Source: Pectobacterium parmentieri (GTDB lineage Bacteria; Pseudomonadota; Gammaproteobacteria; Enterobacterales; Enterobacteriaceae). From it: a stretch of 64,000 nucleotides of DNA. The stretch covers positions 434,001-498,000 of the forward strand of contig NZ_CP015749.1 in NCBI RefSeq assembly GCF_001742145.1. The letters are read 5' to 3'. Within the stretch, counting starts at the first letter, position 1; each line of letters starts with the position of its first letter. The position numbers and the translations under genes were made by a program. Below are positions 48,701 to 57,319 of the stretch, in pieces. Under the pieces are notes generated by a model, which was given only the letters and a program-made list of their open reading frames with translations, did no database searches and had not been told where the DNA came from.

Positions 48701-51700
48701 GCCGAGAGCAGATAAATCGGCCGCTGGCAGCGTCACACTCCATTGACCATTTGCCGCCACGGTGGCGTTGTAGGTGGTGGTTATCGTGCCGTTGGTGAGC
48801 GAGATGGAGACGCTTTGGCCTGGATCGGTGAGCCCCGAGCTCCCCGTCAGCAGTTGATCGGCCGTGCTTTCCGCCTGATTTAACGCACCGTCAATAAACG
48901 GCGTGTTGATACTGATGGCGAAATTGGTGTGGATTACGACATCCAGCGTGCCGCTCGCGCTACCCGTATTGCCTGCGCTGTCTGTGACCGTCACGCTGAC
49001 CTGCACGTTGCCATCTGCCAGTATGCTAAGTGCATTGGCGGGGATGGTGGCGCTCCACAGTCCGCCCGCCAGCGTCACGCCCGTCACGGTGTAAGCGCCT
49101 ATCGTGACCTGAATCGCCGTTCCGACGGGCAGATTGGTATAACTGCCGCCGATGGTCGTCGCCGTCGCCAGCTCCGAGGTAGTGAGGACATTGTTGTCAT
49201 AGAGCGAATTCAGCGTCAGCGTAGGCAGCGACTGCGTTTTCAACGTGATATCAATGCTGGTGGCGCTGGCATTTCCCGCGCCATCGGTCACGCTGGCCGC
49301 CAGCGTTTTTACGCCGTCACCCAGCGCCAGTAGGTCGTTCGCCGCAATGGCGATTTGCCAGACACCGTTGTTGTCGGCAACAGCGCTGTAGACGGCGGTA
49401 CCGACTTTTATGGTGACTTGAAGACCAGCTTCGGCCTTGCCGCTCAGCGGTAATCCGGCCAGCGCGTCCGCCAGACCGATATCGCTGGTATCAACCAGCA
49501 TGTCGATGGACAGCAGCGGTGGAACGGTATCGACCGTAAAGGGATGAGTCGTTGTGGCTGGGTTCTGTGCGATGTCACTGACCGTCGCGGTCACATTCTG
49601 GCTGCCCTGTGGCAGGTTTTGCACATCGCTGGTGGGAACGGTAGTGCTCCAATTGCCATCTGCACCAACGGTAGCCAGATAGGTTTTGCTATTCAACATC
49701 ACCGTGACACGTTGTCCTGTCTGAACGTTAGTGGTGGAACCGGAAATCAGTAGATCGAATTGGCTACTCTGTGCACTGATAATGTCGCCGCCCGACAGCG
49801 TCGCAATGGCAACGCTTGGCAGGTTGGCGGCATCGGTGATGACGGTGATAAAGTGGGTCGCTGAACCGGGGTTGCCGCTCACGTCTGTCACGCTGGCGCT
49901 CACGGTTTGCTTGCCGTCAGGCACATTACCGACATCCGTGGCAGAAACCTGTACGCTCCAACTGCCGTTTGCACCCACGGTGGCAAAGTAGGTTTGGTTG
50001 TTGAAGGTAATGGTGACCTGTTGGCCCTGTTCCACATTCTGGCTGCTGCCAGCGATGGTCAACGGCTGGCCCGATTCGGTCAGATTGAGGTAATCATCGG
50101 TTGATAGCGTGGCTATCGTCAGGAGCGGTGCTTTGGCCGGATCGGTATCCAGCGTAATCGAATGGCTGACGGTGCCGGTATTGCCCGCCGCATCGGTCAA
50201 CGTGGCGGTGATGGCCGTAATACCGTTTGGCATGTTTTGCAAATCGCCTGCGGATACGGTGACGCTCCAGGTGCCATCGGCCTGTGCCAGTCCCTGATAG
50301 ATCTGCCCGTTGATGGTCACATTGACAATGATAGGGCGACCGCTGTCGTTGACCGGTGATGTACCCGTGATTTCCAGCGGCAGCAGGCTTTCCGCGATGT
50401 TGATGATATCGTCGATGCCAATGGGGTTGATAGTCAGCACCGGAGGGGTCAGGTCAACGGATGCGCTGCCTTGAACGGTGGAGGTATTGCCTGCCGCATC
50501 GCTGACGGTAACGGAAATATTGAGTATGCCGTCTGTCAGCCCAGTCAGAGCAGACGATGGCAGTTGAAGGCTCCAGTTACCGTTGCCGTCAACCGTACCT
50601 GAATAGACCGTGGCGCCAATGGTAATGCTGACGGTTTGCCCGGCTCCGTGCAGGCCCGTGGTGCCGGAAAGCGTCTGTCCTGCCTGTGCATCACTGAGGT
50701 TCAGGTAGCCGTTGCTGAAGGGTATATTCAGCGACGCCACTGGTGGGTTATTGATGCTGACGCCCAACTGCTGCGAACCTGACAGGGCGTTGCCGGCCTG
50801 ATCGACTGCCGTGACATGGACGGTGATGACACCATCACCTAACGCTTGCAGGTCGCCTGACTGAATCGCTGCGCTCCAGGTGCCGTCTGGTTGCACCTGA
50901 GCGAGGTAGGTTTTCCCGTTGAGGATGACGTTGATAGTCGCACCCGGAGCTACGTTGACGGCGCTACCGTTAATCGTAATACCGTTTGTGGCCTCCAGCA
51001 CATTTAGCTGGTTATCCCCGGTGATTGGCGCAATAGACAGCCCACTTGCATTAGTATTAATCGTGACGATACTGCTGGATGTGGCGGTATTGCCGGAGAC
51101 ATCACTCACGCTAACGGCAATCGTCTGGCTGCCATTAACCAGCAACGCCATATCAGTATCCGAGATCGTGGTGCTCCAGTTCCCGTTCGACAGAACCTGC
51201 GCGGTATACGCTTTGCCATTGAGGCTAATCGTCACCGTCTGGCCTTGCTCAACATTTCTACTGGTGCCGCTGAGTACTTGACTGATTCGTGCTTCTGCTC
51301 CGTCAATAATGTTGTTGCCGGCGAAAGTACCAATCGTGATGACAGGGGCGTTGAGCGGGCTGGCATCGACGCCAACCGTCTGTGTTGTCGTGGCTGTATT
51401 ACCCGCCGCATCGGTCAGACGCGTCACGATGCTGTAATTGCCATCGGACAAGGTGCTCAGATCGGCTGACGGAATACTCATACTCCAGGTGCCGTCATTA
51501 CCGACGGTGCCGCTGTAGGTTTTTCCGTTCAGCGTTGCCGTCACGGTTTGCCCCGCGCTGGATAGCGAGGCGGTGCCGGTTAGCAACTGATTGCTCAGTA
51601 CCTCGGTGCTATTCAGAATGTTGTCGGTAGCAAAACTGGCTGTCGTCAATGTAGGCGGTGTTAGGGCCACGGTAACATTGCTGGTTAAGGTACTGCTGTT

Positions 51701-54700
51701 CCCCGCCGCATCGCTCACATTAACCTGCAAGGCCGTGGTGCCGTTCGGCAGATTTTGCAGGCCGTCCACAGGCAGAGAAATCGCCCAGTTACCTGCTGTA
51801 TCGACGATCCCTGTATAAGTCACGCCGCCGAGTGTGGCGGTGATCGTTTGCCCTGGTGAGGCGATACCGGTTGTTCCGCTGAGCGTCTGGATAACACCCG
51901 CTTCTGCGGCATTGAGTATGCCGTCGCTGAAAGGGGTGTTCAGCGTTAGCGATGGGGTGCTGTGGGTGAAAACATCCACGGTGCGACTGCCGCTCAATGC
52001 ATTCCCCGCACTGTCTACCGTAGTGACTGTCAAGGTTGATGGACCATCGGCCAGCACTCGGACATCTGTCGAAGAGACGGTAATGCTCCAGGCTCCGTCC
52101 GGCAGAATGACACCGGCGTAGCTTTTCCCGTTCAGCATGATCGTGACAGTAGTGCCTGCCGCTACGTTCTGGCTGCTGCCGTTGATGATCAGGTCTTGTG
52201 CCGCTTCGGTTTGATTCAGTTTGTCATCACCCGCAATGGTATCAATCGCGATACCGCTCAGCGAGGTGTTCACCGTAACCGTCTGGCTGAGCGTTGCCGG
52301 GTTACCGCTGAGATCGTTGACGCCAATCGTGACGGTATGGGGCCCCTGCGCCAGATGAAGGAGATCGACAGAGGGCACACTGACGCGCCATTGACCGTTA
52401 CTGTCAATCGTTGTGGTGTAGGTATTGTCGCCGAGCGTCACGGTAACGCGCTGGCCAGCTTCGACATTCAGGCTGCTGCCGCTGATGATTTGTGCGACGT
52501 TGATTTCACCGCCATCAATGATGTTATTGAGCGCGATGGCGTTGACGGTGAGTTGAGGCTGGTTGGCAGGGCTGGCATCCAGCGTTAGCGATCCTGTGCT
52601 AGTGGTGCTATTGCCTGATACGCCCGTCAATGTTGCCGTAATGAGGTGATTACCATCGGCCAAAGCCTGAAGGTCGGTGGCGGGAATAGTGGTGCTCCAG
52701 CTACCGTCGATCTGAATCTGCGCCAGGTAATTTTTATTGTTGACGGTGACAATGACGGTGCGTCCGGCATCTGCTTGTAGTGCATGACCGGAGAGCACCT
52801 GGTCGTTCAAACTTTCGGCCGCGTTGATGATGCCGTCGCTGGTCAGGGGTTTTAGCGTCAGAAGAGGACTAACCATATCGATGGTGACATCACGGGTGTT
52901 CTCTATGCTGTTGCCTGCGGTGTCAGTCGCTTCTACGCGGATGGTCTGCACGCCGGTTAGCAGAGATTGCAGATCGGCGGCGGGAAGTGCTGCACTCCAG
53001 TTACCCTGATTATCCACCGTTGCCGTATAGGTTTTGCCGTTCAACGTTACAGTAACGCTTTGGTCTCCTCCGCTGATCCCGGTTTTCCCGGTCAAGTTCT
53101 GCCCGCTGGCTGATTCGATGATGTTGAGTATTCCGTCACCGAAAGGCTGATCGATGGTAGGTTGCGGCAGGTTATTAATATGGACATCAATAGTGCGGCT
53201 GGCTGTTACAGGAATATCGTTAGGGTTGGCGACGCTGGCGCTAATGGTCGCCGTGCCATCCGGTAAGGCAAGCAAATCACTGCTGCCGATTGTGACGCTC
53301 CAACTGCCGTTCGCGGCAATCGTACCTATATACGTCTTGCCATTGAGCGTAACGGTAACGCTTTCTCCCGTGGTGACGTTGACTGTCGAACCCGAAATGG
53401 TCAGCGGTTGTGATGCTTCCAGGCGATTGAGTTGATTATCAAGCGCGACAATGCTGATGGAGATGCTGTCATTGTTAATATCCACATCGGACCAGGTTTC
53501 ATGGCTCCCTTCATTACCCGCCATATCCGTAACCTGTGCCGATATTAATACCGTCCCCTCGCTAAGTTCTGCCATATGTTCAGACGGAATTTCCACACTC
53601 CAGTTTCCGCCGCTTTGGATGGTGGCGAAGTAGATCTTTTTGTTGAGCGTGATAGTTGCGACCTGACCCGTTTCCACATTCGAGCTAGAACCTGTTAGCC
53701 ACTGGCTGACTTTGAGATCTGCCGCACTGATGACGTTATTCTCATCAACAAACGCGTTAACGAAGATCGTTGGCTGGAATGCAGGATCCGCACTGAGCGC
53801 AATGGACTTCTCGACGCTAGTGGTATTCCCGACCGCATCGGTTAGCGAAGCGGATAGCGTGTAACTGCCATCGGCCATGCCGCGCAGGGCCGCGGTAGGT
53901 AAATTGATGCTCCAGTTGCCATTGCTGCCAACAATACCGGTATAAAACTGTCCATCGAAAGCGATAACGACAGTGCGACCGGCTTCACTCACTGACGCGG
54001 TACCGTTGACTGCCTGATTGATTTGTGACTCCACCAGATTAATGGTGTCATCGCCTGCAATCGTTCCGATAGTCAGGGTCGGAGCGGTAAAATCGGTATG
54101 GCTGACAAACGTATGGCCTGCCTGATTGCCTGCGGCATCCTGGGCGGTGACTAACAGCGTATTGTCGCCTTCTGGCAACTGCTGGAGATCGGCCGCAGGC
54201 ACGGTGACTTTCCAGTGGCCTGCCGTATCAACCGTCCCCGTGTAAGATTTTCCGCCAAGGGACAGGGTGATGCTTTGCCCCGCGCCGCTGATGCCGGTGT
54301 GGCCGGTAATCGTCTGGCTGACCAGCACCTCTGCGCCGTTCAGTGAACCATTGCCGAATGGGGTATCAATTATCGGCTGTGGCAGAGTATGAATATGCAC
54401 GCCGAGCGTCTGCGTATCTGTGGCGGCACCACCTGCTACACTGACGCTGGCGCTGACGGTAGCATTACCATCAGACAGAAGTTGGAGATCGGCGCTGGGG
54501 ATTTGCAGCGTCCAACTGCCGTCAACGGCAATAGTGGTGGTATAATTTTTCCCATTCAGCGTAACGGTAACCGTTTGACCCGCAGGGACATTGGCCGTAT
54601 TACCGCCGATCGCCAGCGGCTGGAGTGATTCTGCCCGATTCAATAGGTTATCGTTGGCGATGATGTTGATGGCAATGCTGTCGCCAGACTTATCGACGCT

Positions 54701-57319
54701 AATATCACGGCTTCCAGTCGCTGTGTTGCCCACCTTGTTACTCACATTAACGCTAATACTGTGCGCACCGTCCGTCAGCAGGGCGATATCCGCAGTGGGA
54801 ACCGCTATGCTCCACGTCCCACCGGATTGCACGGTAGCAAGATAGGTTTTGCCATTCAGCGTGATGGTGACAATTTGCCCCGCTTCAACGTTGGCCGTTG
54901 TTCCGCTTAATTGCTGGCTAACCTTTGCCTCTGCACCATCAACAATATTATCTCCCGCGACGTTATTAATGGTAATCGCGGGGGGCGTTGCTACGCCACT
55001 GTCAATCGTCAATGGGTGCGTGACCGTGGTGGTGTTGTCAGCGGCGTCCGTCAGCGTAACGGTCAGATTCTGGTTGCCATCTGCGATAGCCACCAGATCG
55101 GCCGTTGGCAGGGTGATGCTCCAGTTTCCGTCGCTGCCGACGGTGGTGGTGTAGGATTTGGCATTCAGCGTCACGGTAACCGTGCGACCAGCTTCGCTGA
55201 GTGATGCTGTTCCGCTGACGATCTGATCGACCACCAGCTCCATGCCGTTGAGGATGTTGTCCTGAGCGATGGCGGAGACTGTGAGCGTCGGCGGCGTTGT
55301 ATCCACGCTGATATTCTGTGTCGCTGTTGTTTCGTTGCCAGCGATATCGCGAACCACAATCTCCAGCACACTGACGTTATCCGATGGCAAGTTTTGCAGC
55401 ACGTCTTTAGGTATCGTGACCGTCCAATGCCCGTTGGTATCTACCGTTCCGGTAACGTAATATCCTCCGATCGTCAGGCTGACGGTCTGGCCTCGGCCGC
55501 TGATCCCGGTTTCCCCACTGATGACCTGATCCTGCGCCGCTTCGGCTCCGTTTAATACGCCGTCGGTGAAAGGTGGTGTCAGCGTGATGGAAGGAAGGGT
55601 ATTGATGTGTACATCCAGCGTGTGGTCGACGGTGACGGTTTCCCCGCTGATCCCTTTTACGCTAGCAGTAACGGTCTTGCTGCCATCGGTCAGAACAAGC
55701 AGATCGGCGCTAGGGATGTCCACCGACCATTTGCCGTCAGCCCCTGTTGTTGCGGTGTAGGACTTTCCATTCAGTGTGACGGTGACGATTTCTCCTGCGG
55801 CAACGTTGGCAGTGGTGCCATCAATCGTTAGCGGCTGTCCTGCTTCCACGGCATTCAGGCGATTATCAAATGAGATGATACTAATGTTGACCGCTTCGGC
55901 GTTGGTATCCACGGTGATGACTTGCGGAGGTAGCGTAGTGGTGTTGCCCGCTTTATCCGTTAATGATGCCACCAGATTGTAAGTACCGTTAGTCAGCGCC
56001 TGAATATCGCCGGAAGGGATGAAAACGTTCCATGTGCCGTCGCTCTCTACGGTGGTGGTATAGGTGACGCCGTTGAATGTTACGGTCACGGTCTGACCGA
56101 CATCCGCTATCGACGCCGTACCGGAGATGAATTGTGAGGATTGCAGTTCATCAGCGGTAACCAGATTGTTTCCGGTAAACGGTGACAGAGAGAGTTCCGG
56201 CGGCGTGGTGTCAACAATAATGGTGCGGTTGACCACGGTGATATTGCCAGCATCATCGCTAACCGTAAACGATAGCACGTGTTCACCTTCAGTCAGCGCC
56301 CGTAGATCTGCGGCAGGAACGGTTAGCGTCCAGTCGCCGGCTGCATTAACAAGGGTGGTATAGGTTTTGCCATTCAGCGTGATGGTGACGCGCTCCCCCG
56401 CTTCGCCCGTGCCGTTGAGCACCTGACCGTTTGCCAACTCCCCAACGGTGAGGTAATTATCACCGGTAAATTTATCAACGGTTAAATGCGGCGGTAGGGT
56501 ATCAATGGTGAGATCGAGGGTTTTCTCGTGAACGACGCCGTCCGTACCCTGCACGCTCACTTTTAATGTATAAATGTTGTCTTCCAGCCCGGTAAAGGCA
56601 TCGGCTGGCAGGGTAAAGCGCCAACTGCCATCGGCCGCAACGGTGGTGGTATAAATTACCCCGTTCAGGGTGATCGCGACCGTCTGCCCTTCGCTGACGC
56701 CGTTTGTGCTTCCACTGAGAGTGTGGGATTGACCTATCTCCCCACGATTTAAAATATTATCCCCAGCGAAGGTATTAATGGTTAAAGGCGCTGGGGGAGG
56801 GGGCGCTGCGGGATTGTTGTCATCGTTCGACGACGCGGCAACGATGGCGGCTCCGCCGATGGCGACAGCACCCAGAATACCGCCCAGCGTTGCTGCAGAA
56901 ATTGTACTGGCGGTGGTGCTGCCAATTAGTAGCGATGCCATGTCGCCCAACGTGGCGTATTCTGGCGTAAGGGCAATGGCCTCTCCTGCTAGCGCTGCGC
57001 CTTCTGCGCCTGCCGCACCGGGGAACTGCACGTGGATGAGTTGAGTGCCATCATCAAAAATTAACTCACTGTGATAGCCCGCGTCGTCCAGGGTGAAGAA
57101 GCTTTCATAGCGGGTGGTTGTGCCGTCTTTCATGTGCAAGATAAGATCGTCGCCGACACGCTCGTAGCGAGCCACCATGTTTGGTGTGCCAGAGATCCTT
57201 ACAGTGCTACTTTCCAGCAGTTCGACATGTGTTGCCCCCTGAGGGACGGTACTGATGAACTGACCATCATGACGCGACAGGATATTTGCATTTCCCGCAA
57301 TAATATTCATTTCTGACAT
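42722..57319 (-). CDS. Giant BapA-like type I-secreted adhesin with 44 Ig-like repeats
   Basis: Surface or released adhesin of 4865 residues, expected to promote attachment and biofilm formation. It begins with a BapA-type prefix domain (about 1-180; QFISTVPQGATHVELLE and a hydrophobic Gly/Ala-rich stretch at 140-162), then an acidic, proline-rich linker. From residue 180 to about 4640 I count 44 Ig-like repeats of about 100 residues by their GxW motifs (mostly pattern DGxWSVxxP with later TVTDxAGN). The C-terminal part (about 4640-4865) holds acidic sequence with an RTX-like GGDGIDTL, and the secretion end. I found no cysteine in the whole chain, usual for such exports. Ribosome site AAGAGG precedes the ATG. 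Downstream genes provide its export machine. Confidence 0.92.
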   Translation of the reverse strand: MSEMNIIAGNANILSRHDGQFISTVPQGATHVELLESSTVRISGTPNMVARYERVGDDLILHMKDGTTTRYESFFTLDDAGYHSELIFDDGTQLIHVQFPGAAGAEGAALAGEAIALTPEYATLGDMASLLIGSTTASTISAATLGGILGAVAIGGAAIVAASSNDDNNPAAPPPPAPLTINTFAGDNILNRGEIGQSHTLSGSTNGVSEGQTVAITLNGVIYTTTVAADGSWRFTLPADAFTGLEDNIYTLKVSVQGTDGVVHEKTLDLTIDTLPPHLTVDKFTGDNYLTVGELANGQVLNGTGEAGERVTITLNGKTYTTLVNAAGDWTLTVPAADLRALTEGEHVLSFTVSDDAGNITVVNRTIIVDTTPPELSLSPFTGNNLVTADELQSSQFISGTASIADVGQTVTVTFNGVTYTTTVESDGTWNVFIPSGDIQALTNGTYNLVASLTDKAGNTTTLPPQVITVDTNAEAVNISIISFDNRLNAVEAGQPLTIDGTTANVAAGEIVTVTLNGKSYTATTGADGKWSVDIPSADLLVLTDGSKTVTASVKGISGETVTVDHTLDVHINTLPSITLTPPFTDGVLNGAEAAQDQVISGETGISGRGQTVSLTIGGYYVTGTVDTNGHWTVTIPKDVLQNLPSDNVSVLEIVVRDIAGNETTATQNISVDTTPPTLTVSAIAQDNILNGMELVVDQIVSGTASLSEAGRTVTVTLNAKSYTTTVGSDGNWSITLPTADLVAIADGNQNLTVTLTDAADNTTTVTHPLTIDSGVATPPAITINNVAGDNIVDGAEAKVSQQLSGTTANVEAGQIVTITLNGKTYLATVQSGGTWSIAVPTADIALLTDGAHSISVNVSNKVGNTATGSRDISVDKSGDSIAINIIANDNLLNRAESLQPLAIGGNTANVPAGQTVTVTLNGKNYTTTIAVDGSWTLQIPSADLQLLSDGNATVSASVSVAGGAATDTQTLGVHIHTLPQPIIDTPFGNGSLNGAEVLVSQTITGHTGISGAGQSITLSLGGKSYTGTVDTAGHWKVTVPAADLQQLPEGDNTLLVTAQDAAGNQAGHTFVSHTDFTAPTLTIGTIAGDDTINLVESQINQAVNGTASVSEAGRTVVIAFDGQFYTGIVGSNGNWSINLPTAALRGMADGSYTLSASLTDAVGNTTSVEKSIALSADPAFQPTIFVNAFVDENNVISAADLKVSQWLTGSSSNVETGQVATITLNKKIYFATIQSGGNWSVEIPSEHMAELSEGTVLISAQVTDMAGNEGSHETWSDVDINNDSISISIVALDNQLNRLEASQPLTISGSTVNVTTGESVTVTLNGKTYIGTIAANGSWSVTIGSSDLLALPDGTATISASVANPNDIPVTASRTIDVHINNLPQPTIDQPFGDGILNIIESASGQNLTGKTGISGGDQSVTVTLNGKTYTATVDNQGNWSAALPAADLQSLLTGVQTIRVEATDTAGNSIENTRDVTIDMVSPLLTLKPLTSDGIINAAESLNDQVLSGHALQADAGRTVIVTVNNKNYLAQIQIDGSWSTTIPATDLQALADGNHLITATLTGVSGNSTTSTGSLTLDASPANQPQLTVNAIALNNIIDGGEINVAQIISGSSLNVEAGQRVTVTLGDNTYTTTIDSNGQWRVSVPSVDLLHLAQGPHTVTIGVNDLSGNPATLSQTVTVNTSLSGIAIDTIAGDDKLNQTEAAQDLIINGSSQNVAAGTTVTIMLNGKSYAGVILPDGAWSITVSSTDVRVLADGPSTLTVTTVDSAGNALSGSRTVDVFTHSTPSLTLNTPFSDGILNAAEAGVIQTLSGTTGIASPGQTITATLGGVTYTGIVDTAGNWAISLPVDGLQNLPNGTTALQVNVSDAAGNSSTLTSNVTVALTPPTLTTASFATDNILNSTEVLSNQLLTGTASLSSAGQTVTATLNGKTYSGTVGNDGTWSMSIPSADLSTLSDGNYSIVTRLTDAAGNTATTTQTVGVDASPLNAPVITIGTFAGNNIIDGAEARISQVLSGTSRNVEQGQTVTISLNGKAYTAQVLSNGNWSTTISDTDMALLVNGSQTIAVSVSDVSGNTATSSSIVTINTNASGLSIAPITGDNQLNVLEATNGITINGSAVNVAPGATINVILNGKTYLAQVQPDGTWSAAIQSGDLQALGDGVITVHVTAVDQAGNALSGSQQLGVSINNPPVASLNIPFSNGYLNLSDAQAGQTLSGTTGLHGAGQTVSITIGATVYSGTVDGNGNWSLQLPSSALTGLTDGILNISVTVSDAAGNTSTVQGSASVDLTPPVLTINPIGIDDIINIAESLLPLEITGTSPVNDSGRPIIVNVTINGQIYQGLAQADGTWSVTVSAGDLQNMPNGITAITATLTDAAGNTGTVSHSITLDTDPAKAPLLTIATLSTDDYLNLTESGQPLTIAGSSQNVEQGQQVTITFNNQTYFATVGANGSWSVQVSATDVGNVPDGKQTVSASVTDVSGNPGSATHFITVITDAANLPSVAIATLSGGDIISAQSSQFDLLISGSTTNVQTGQRVTVMLNSKTYLATVGADGNWSTTVPTSDVQNLPQGSQNVTATVSDIAQNPATTTHPFTVDTVPPLLSIDMLVDTSDIGLADALAGLPLSGKAEAGLQVTIKVGTAVYSAVADNNGVWQIAIAANDLLALGDGVKTLAASVTDGAGNASATSIDITLKTQSLPTLTLNSLYDNNVLTTSELATATTIGGSYTNLPVGTAIQVTIGAYTVTGVTLAGGLWSATIPANALSILADGNVQVSVTVTDSAGNTGSASGTLDVVIHTNFAISINTPFIDGALNQAESTADQLLTGSSGLTDPGQSVSISLTNGTITTTYNATVAANGQWSVTLPAADLSALGDGTHTITVTVTDHAGNTGIGSKTFTSVIVGVPVATLDTPFGDGKLSLADALPGGTLSGQTGLTSNVGQTVSVSINGTSTQATVNADGSWSLSLDSATLINMPDGTATFSVTVTDAVGNTSSASATADILTTTLPAATLNLPFGDGILNATEILTIQSLTGKTGITGVGQNVIITLINKTTLAETTFTATADGLGSWSRDLSPADLAIFTEGNYSLAVTVTDRVGNTNTSTPRDISAALTLPSPIVEVQPFGIDSTLNSAEAASTLFFSGRTQVSGSGQGVKLEIDLNGIRYAAETDINGNWSVTLPPNALNSLVDGQHTITVTAVDAAGNTGSTPITFTSDFTPPAITLNTPFGDGYLSIAEAATLAGRTLSGSAGDAVSVNVTFGGQPLVVQRSGETWTAELTTAQLADLADGTHTISITATDSVGNTGTLNSQAILAVQTAPTLTINAFAGPDGLDYAESHTTQTVSGTSTGLEVGQNVTIWLNNVDYTAKILADGTWSVNIPSAALQVLANMQYIITADATDKAGNPAVQASVGFDVNLTQPSMTMVIDPIAGDDIINAAEINGNVTLSGRVTSLPPMTPITVLIGGVPLFTTANASGVWEITISASTYFTTNGDTSVTARVTAVPTITSTKTVLVDTVAPTLDILTFASDNVLNATDMSTAQAITGTASLEDAGQIVSISLNGETYSAQVSVTGNWTVNVPAADLALLADGSHTITATLTDKAGNATTDTQVVTVDTAIPLLSVTLFDDNILTLAEALAGGAITGTGEIGATVTLTAGPLTGTTTVGPNGTWTIPVLSVDLQSLADGVQVIGVTLTDASGNTTHVDATLDVALNKTLGAGINDIFGNDGILNLAESLVTQVISGNATGDTLGAKVQVTVLGTTVEGTVGANGAWSVSLPSTLFNGLNNGLLQVNVDIIDSHGNVKNQLVNVDVLKSLPVIDSVLAFTDGALNAADVTTSQIISGVVSNVNIAAGASVTVTLGNTIYAGITVGAGGVWSLSVPALALQALQDGTLALGIAVTDHAGNTASQIVNVPTIIKNLPSITLNPVFGDSVLNLPDLLVNQPLSGSATGLAGRTITLSIAGSQIATATVGTDGKWSVAVTPSVLGVLQGLGSGDFTVTATATDSVGNSANAGAGIKFDFAQPVITLNPIFGGDGFINAAEALVAQTIGGVVTNAAVGSQVTVTLGSKTFLSTVGAGGAFSLTLQPSDLSALADGNTTLGVSVTNASGNIGTVNNAINIIAKNLPTISLGSLFGGDGFLNAAEAALTQTISGTTTNAIAGSSVVIRIGTLTLNATVGNDGTWSTSVTPLQLSSLANGNLTVSATVTDPAGNSNGISAGLNVSLLSPTITLNPLFNGGILDLSSLLSAQTLSGTTANVAAGTAINVTLGSKSYTTTIGANGSWSLPIPSLDLKALTDGATNVSVRVVDAAGNIGERTGALNVAINAQPTLTLNPLFGGDGLLNAIEAAAGQVISGTSTNAVGSTIQISLGTKSYSAVVQSNGSWSVSLPSLDLNNLTDGTLSLSASLTNAAGKSASAGISVGVGVHALPTVSLGSLFGGDGYLNLAEAGINQIISGTTTNAAGGSVTLTVGGLVLSAAVASNGTWSISVPSANLLNIADGNLTVGVTVTDRYGNTNNANSNVIVKTHQLPLLGIDAVGSLIGNTVGLLSNGITVSGTSRYVQQGTKVTVTLLGQTLQGTVGADGKWNAHFTSSLLGINVFNVGAILTALLGTAVEASVTDQAGNFTGVSAGLTSGIVLGLPLMSMMALDTDDSSLAQVASLSSEQLNTGESTDIQPLHVSSKMAAATLSETQPIDNNASTEIEDSVYAIGGVVINLADGSVQTGAEIEGSEGDDLITLSTLDFTHIDGGDGIDTLVLDGNELNLDLTALGLKIDNVEIFDLGQNGTNSITLDLDRALNVTDRPEDDLLIVGGEGSKVNLIPGEGAWSTVGQRDIDGQHFDVYHHSSLDSANNLGDVLVQQGLLVNMV
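49846..55910 (-). repeat. Higher-order repeat in the adhesin: a four-domain block repeated five times
   Basis: Repeats 4-23 of the adhesin (residues about 471-2490) fall into four classes in fixed order. Class 1 has the pattern DNxLNxxEAxxPLTI and TANVxAG; class 2, TPFxDGxLNxAE and TGISGxGQ; class 3, PPTLTxxxxxDNILN and TASLSxAGR; class 4, ADPxxxPxITI and NVExGQ. The order 1-2-3-4 occurs five times, giving a period of about 404 residues or 1.2 kb. Copies are clearly diverged, so no long exact repeats are expected in DNA. Confidence 0.8.

Noticed and set aside
42722..57319. CRISPR-like array in the highly repetitive 14.6-kb stretch
   Set aside because: The repetition lies in a single long open frame with about 300-base diverged units and protein-level motifs, not short identical repeats with spacers.
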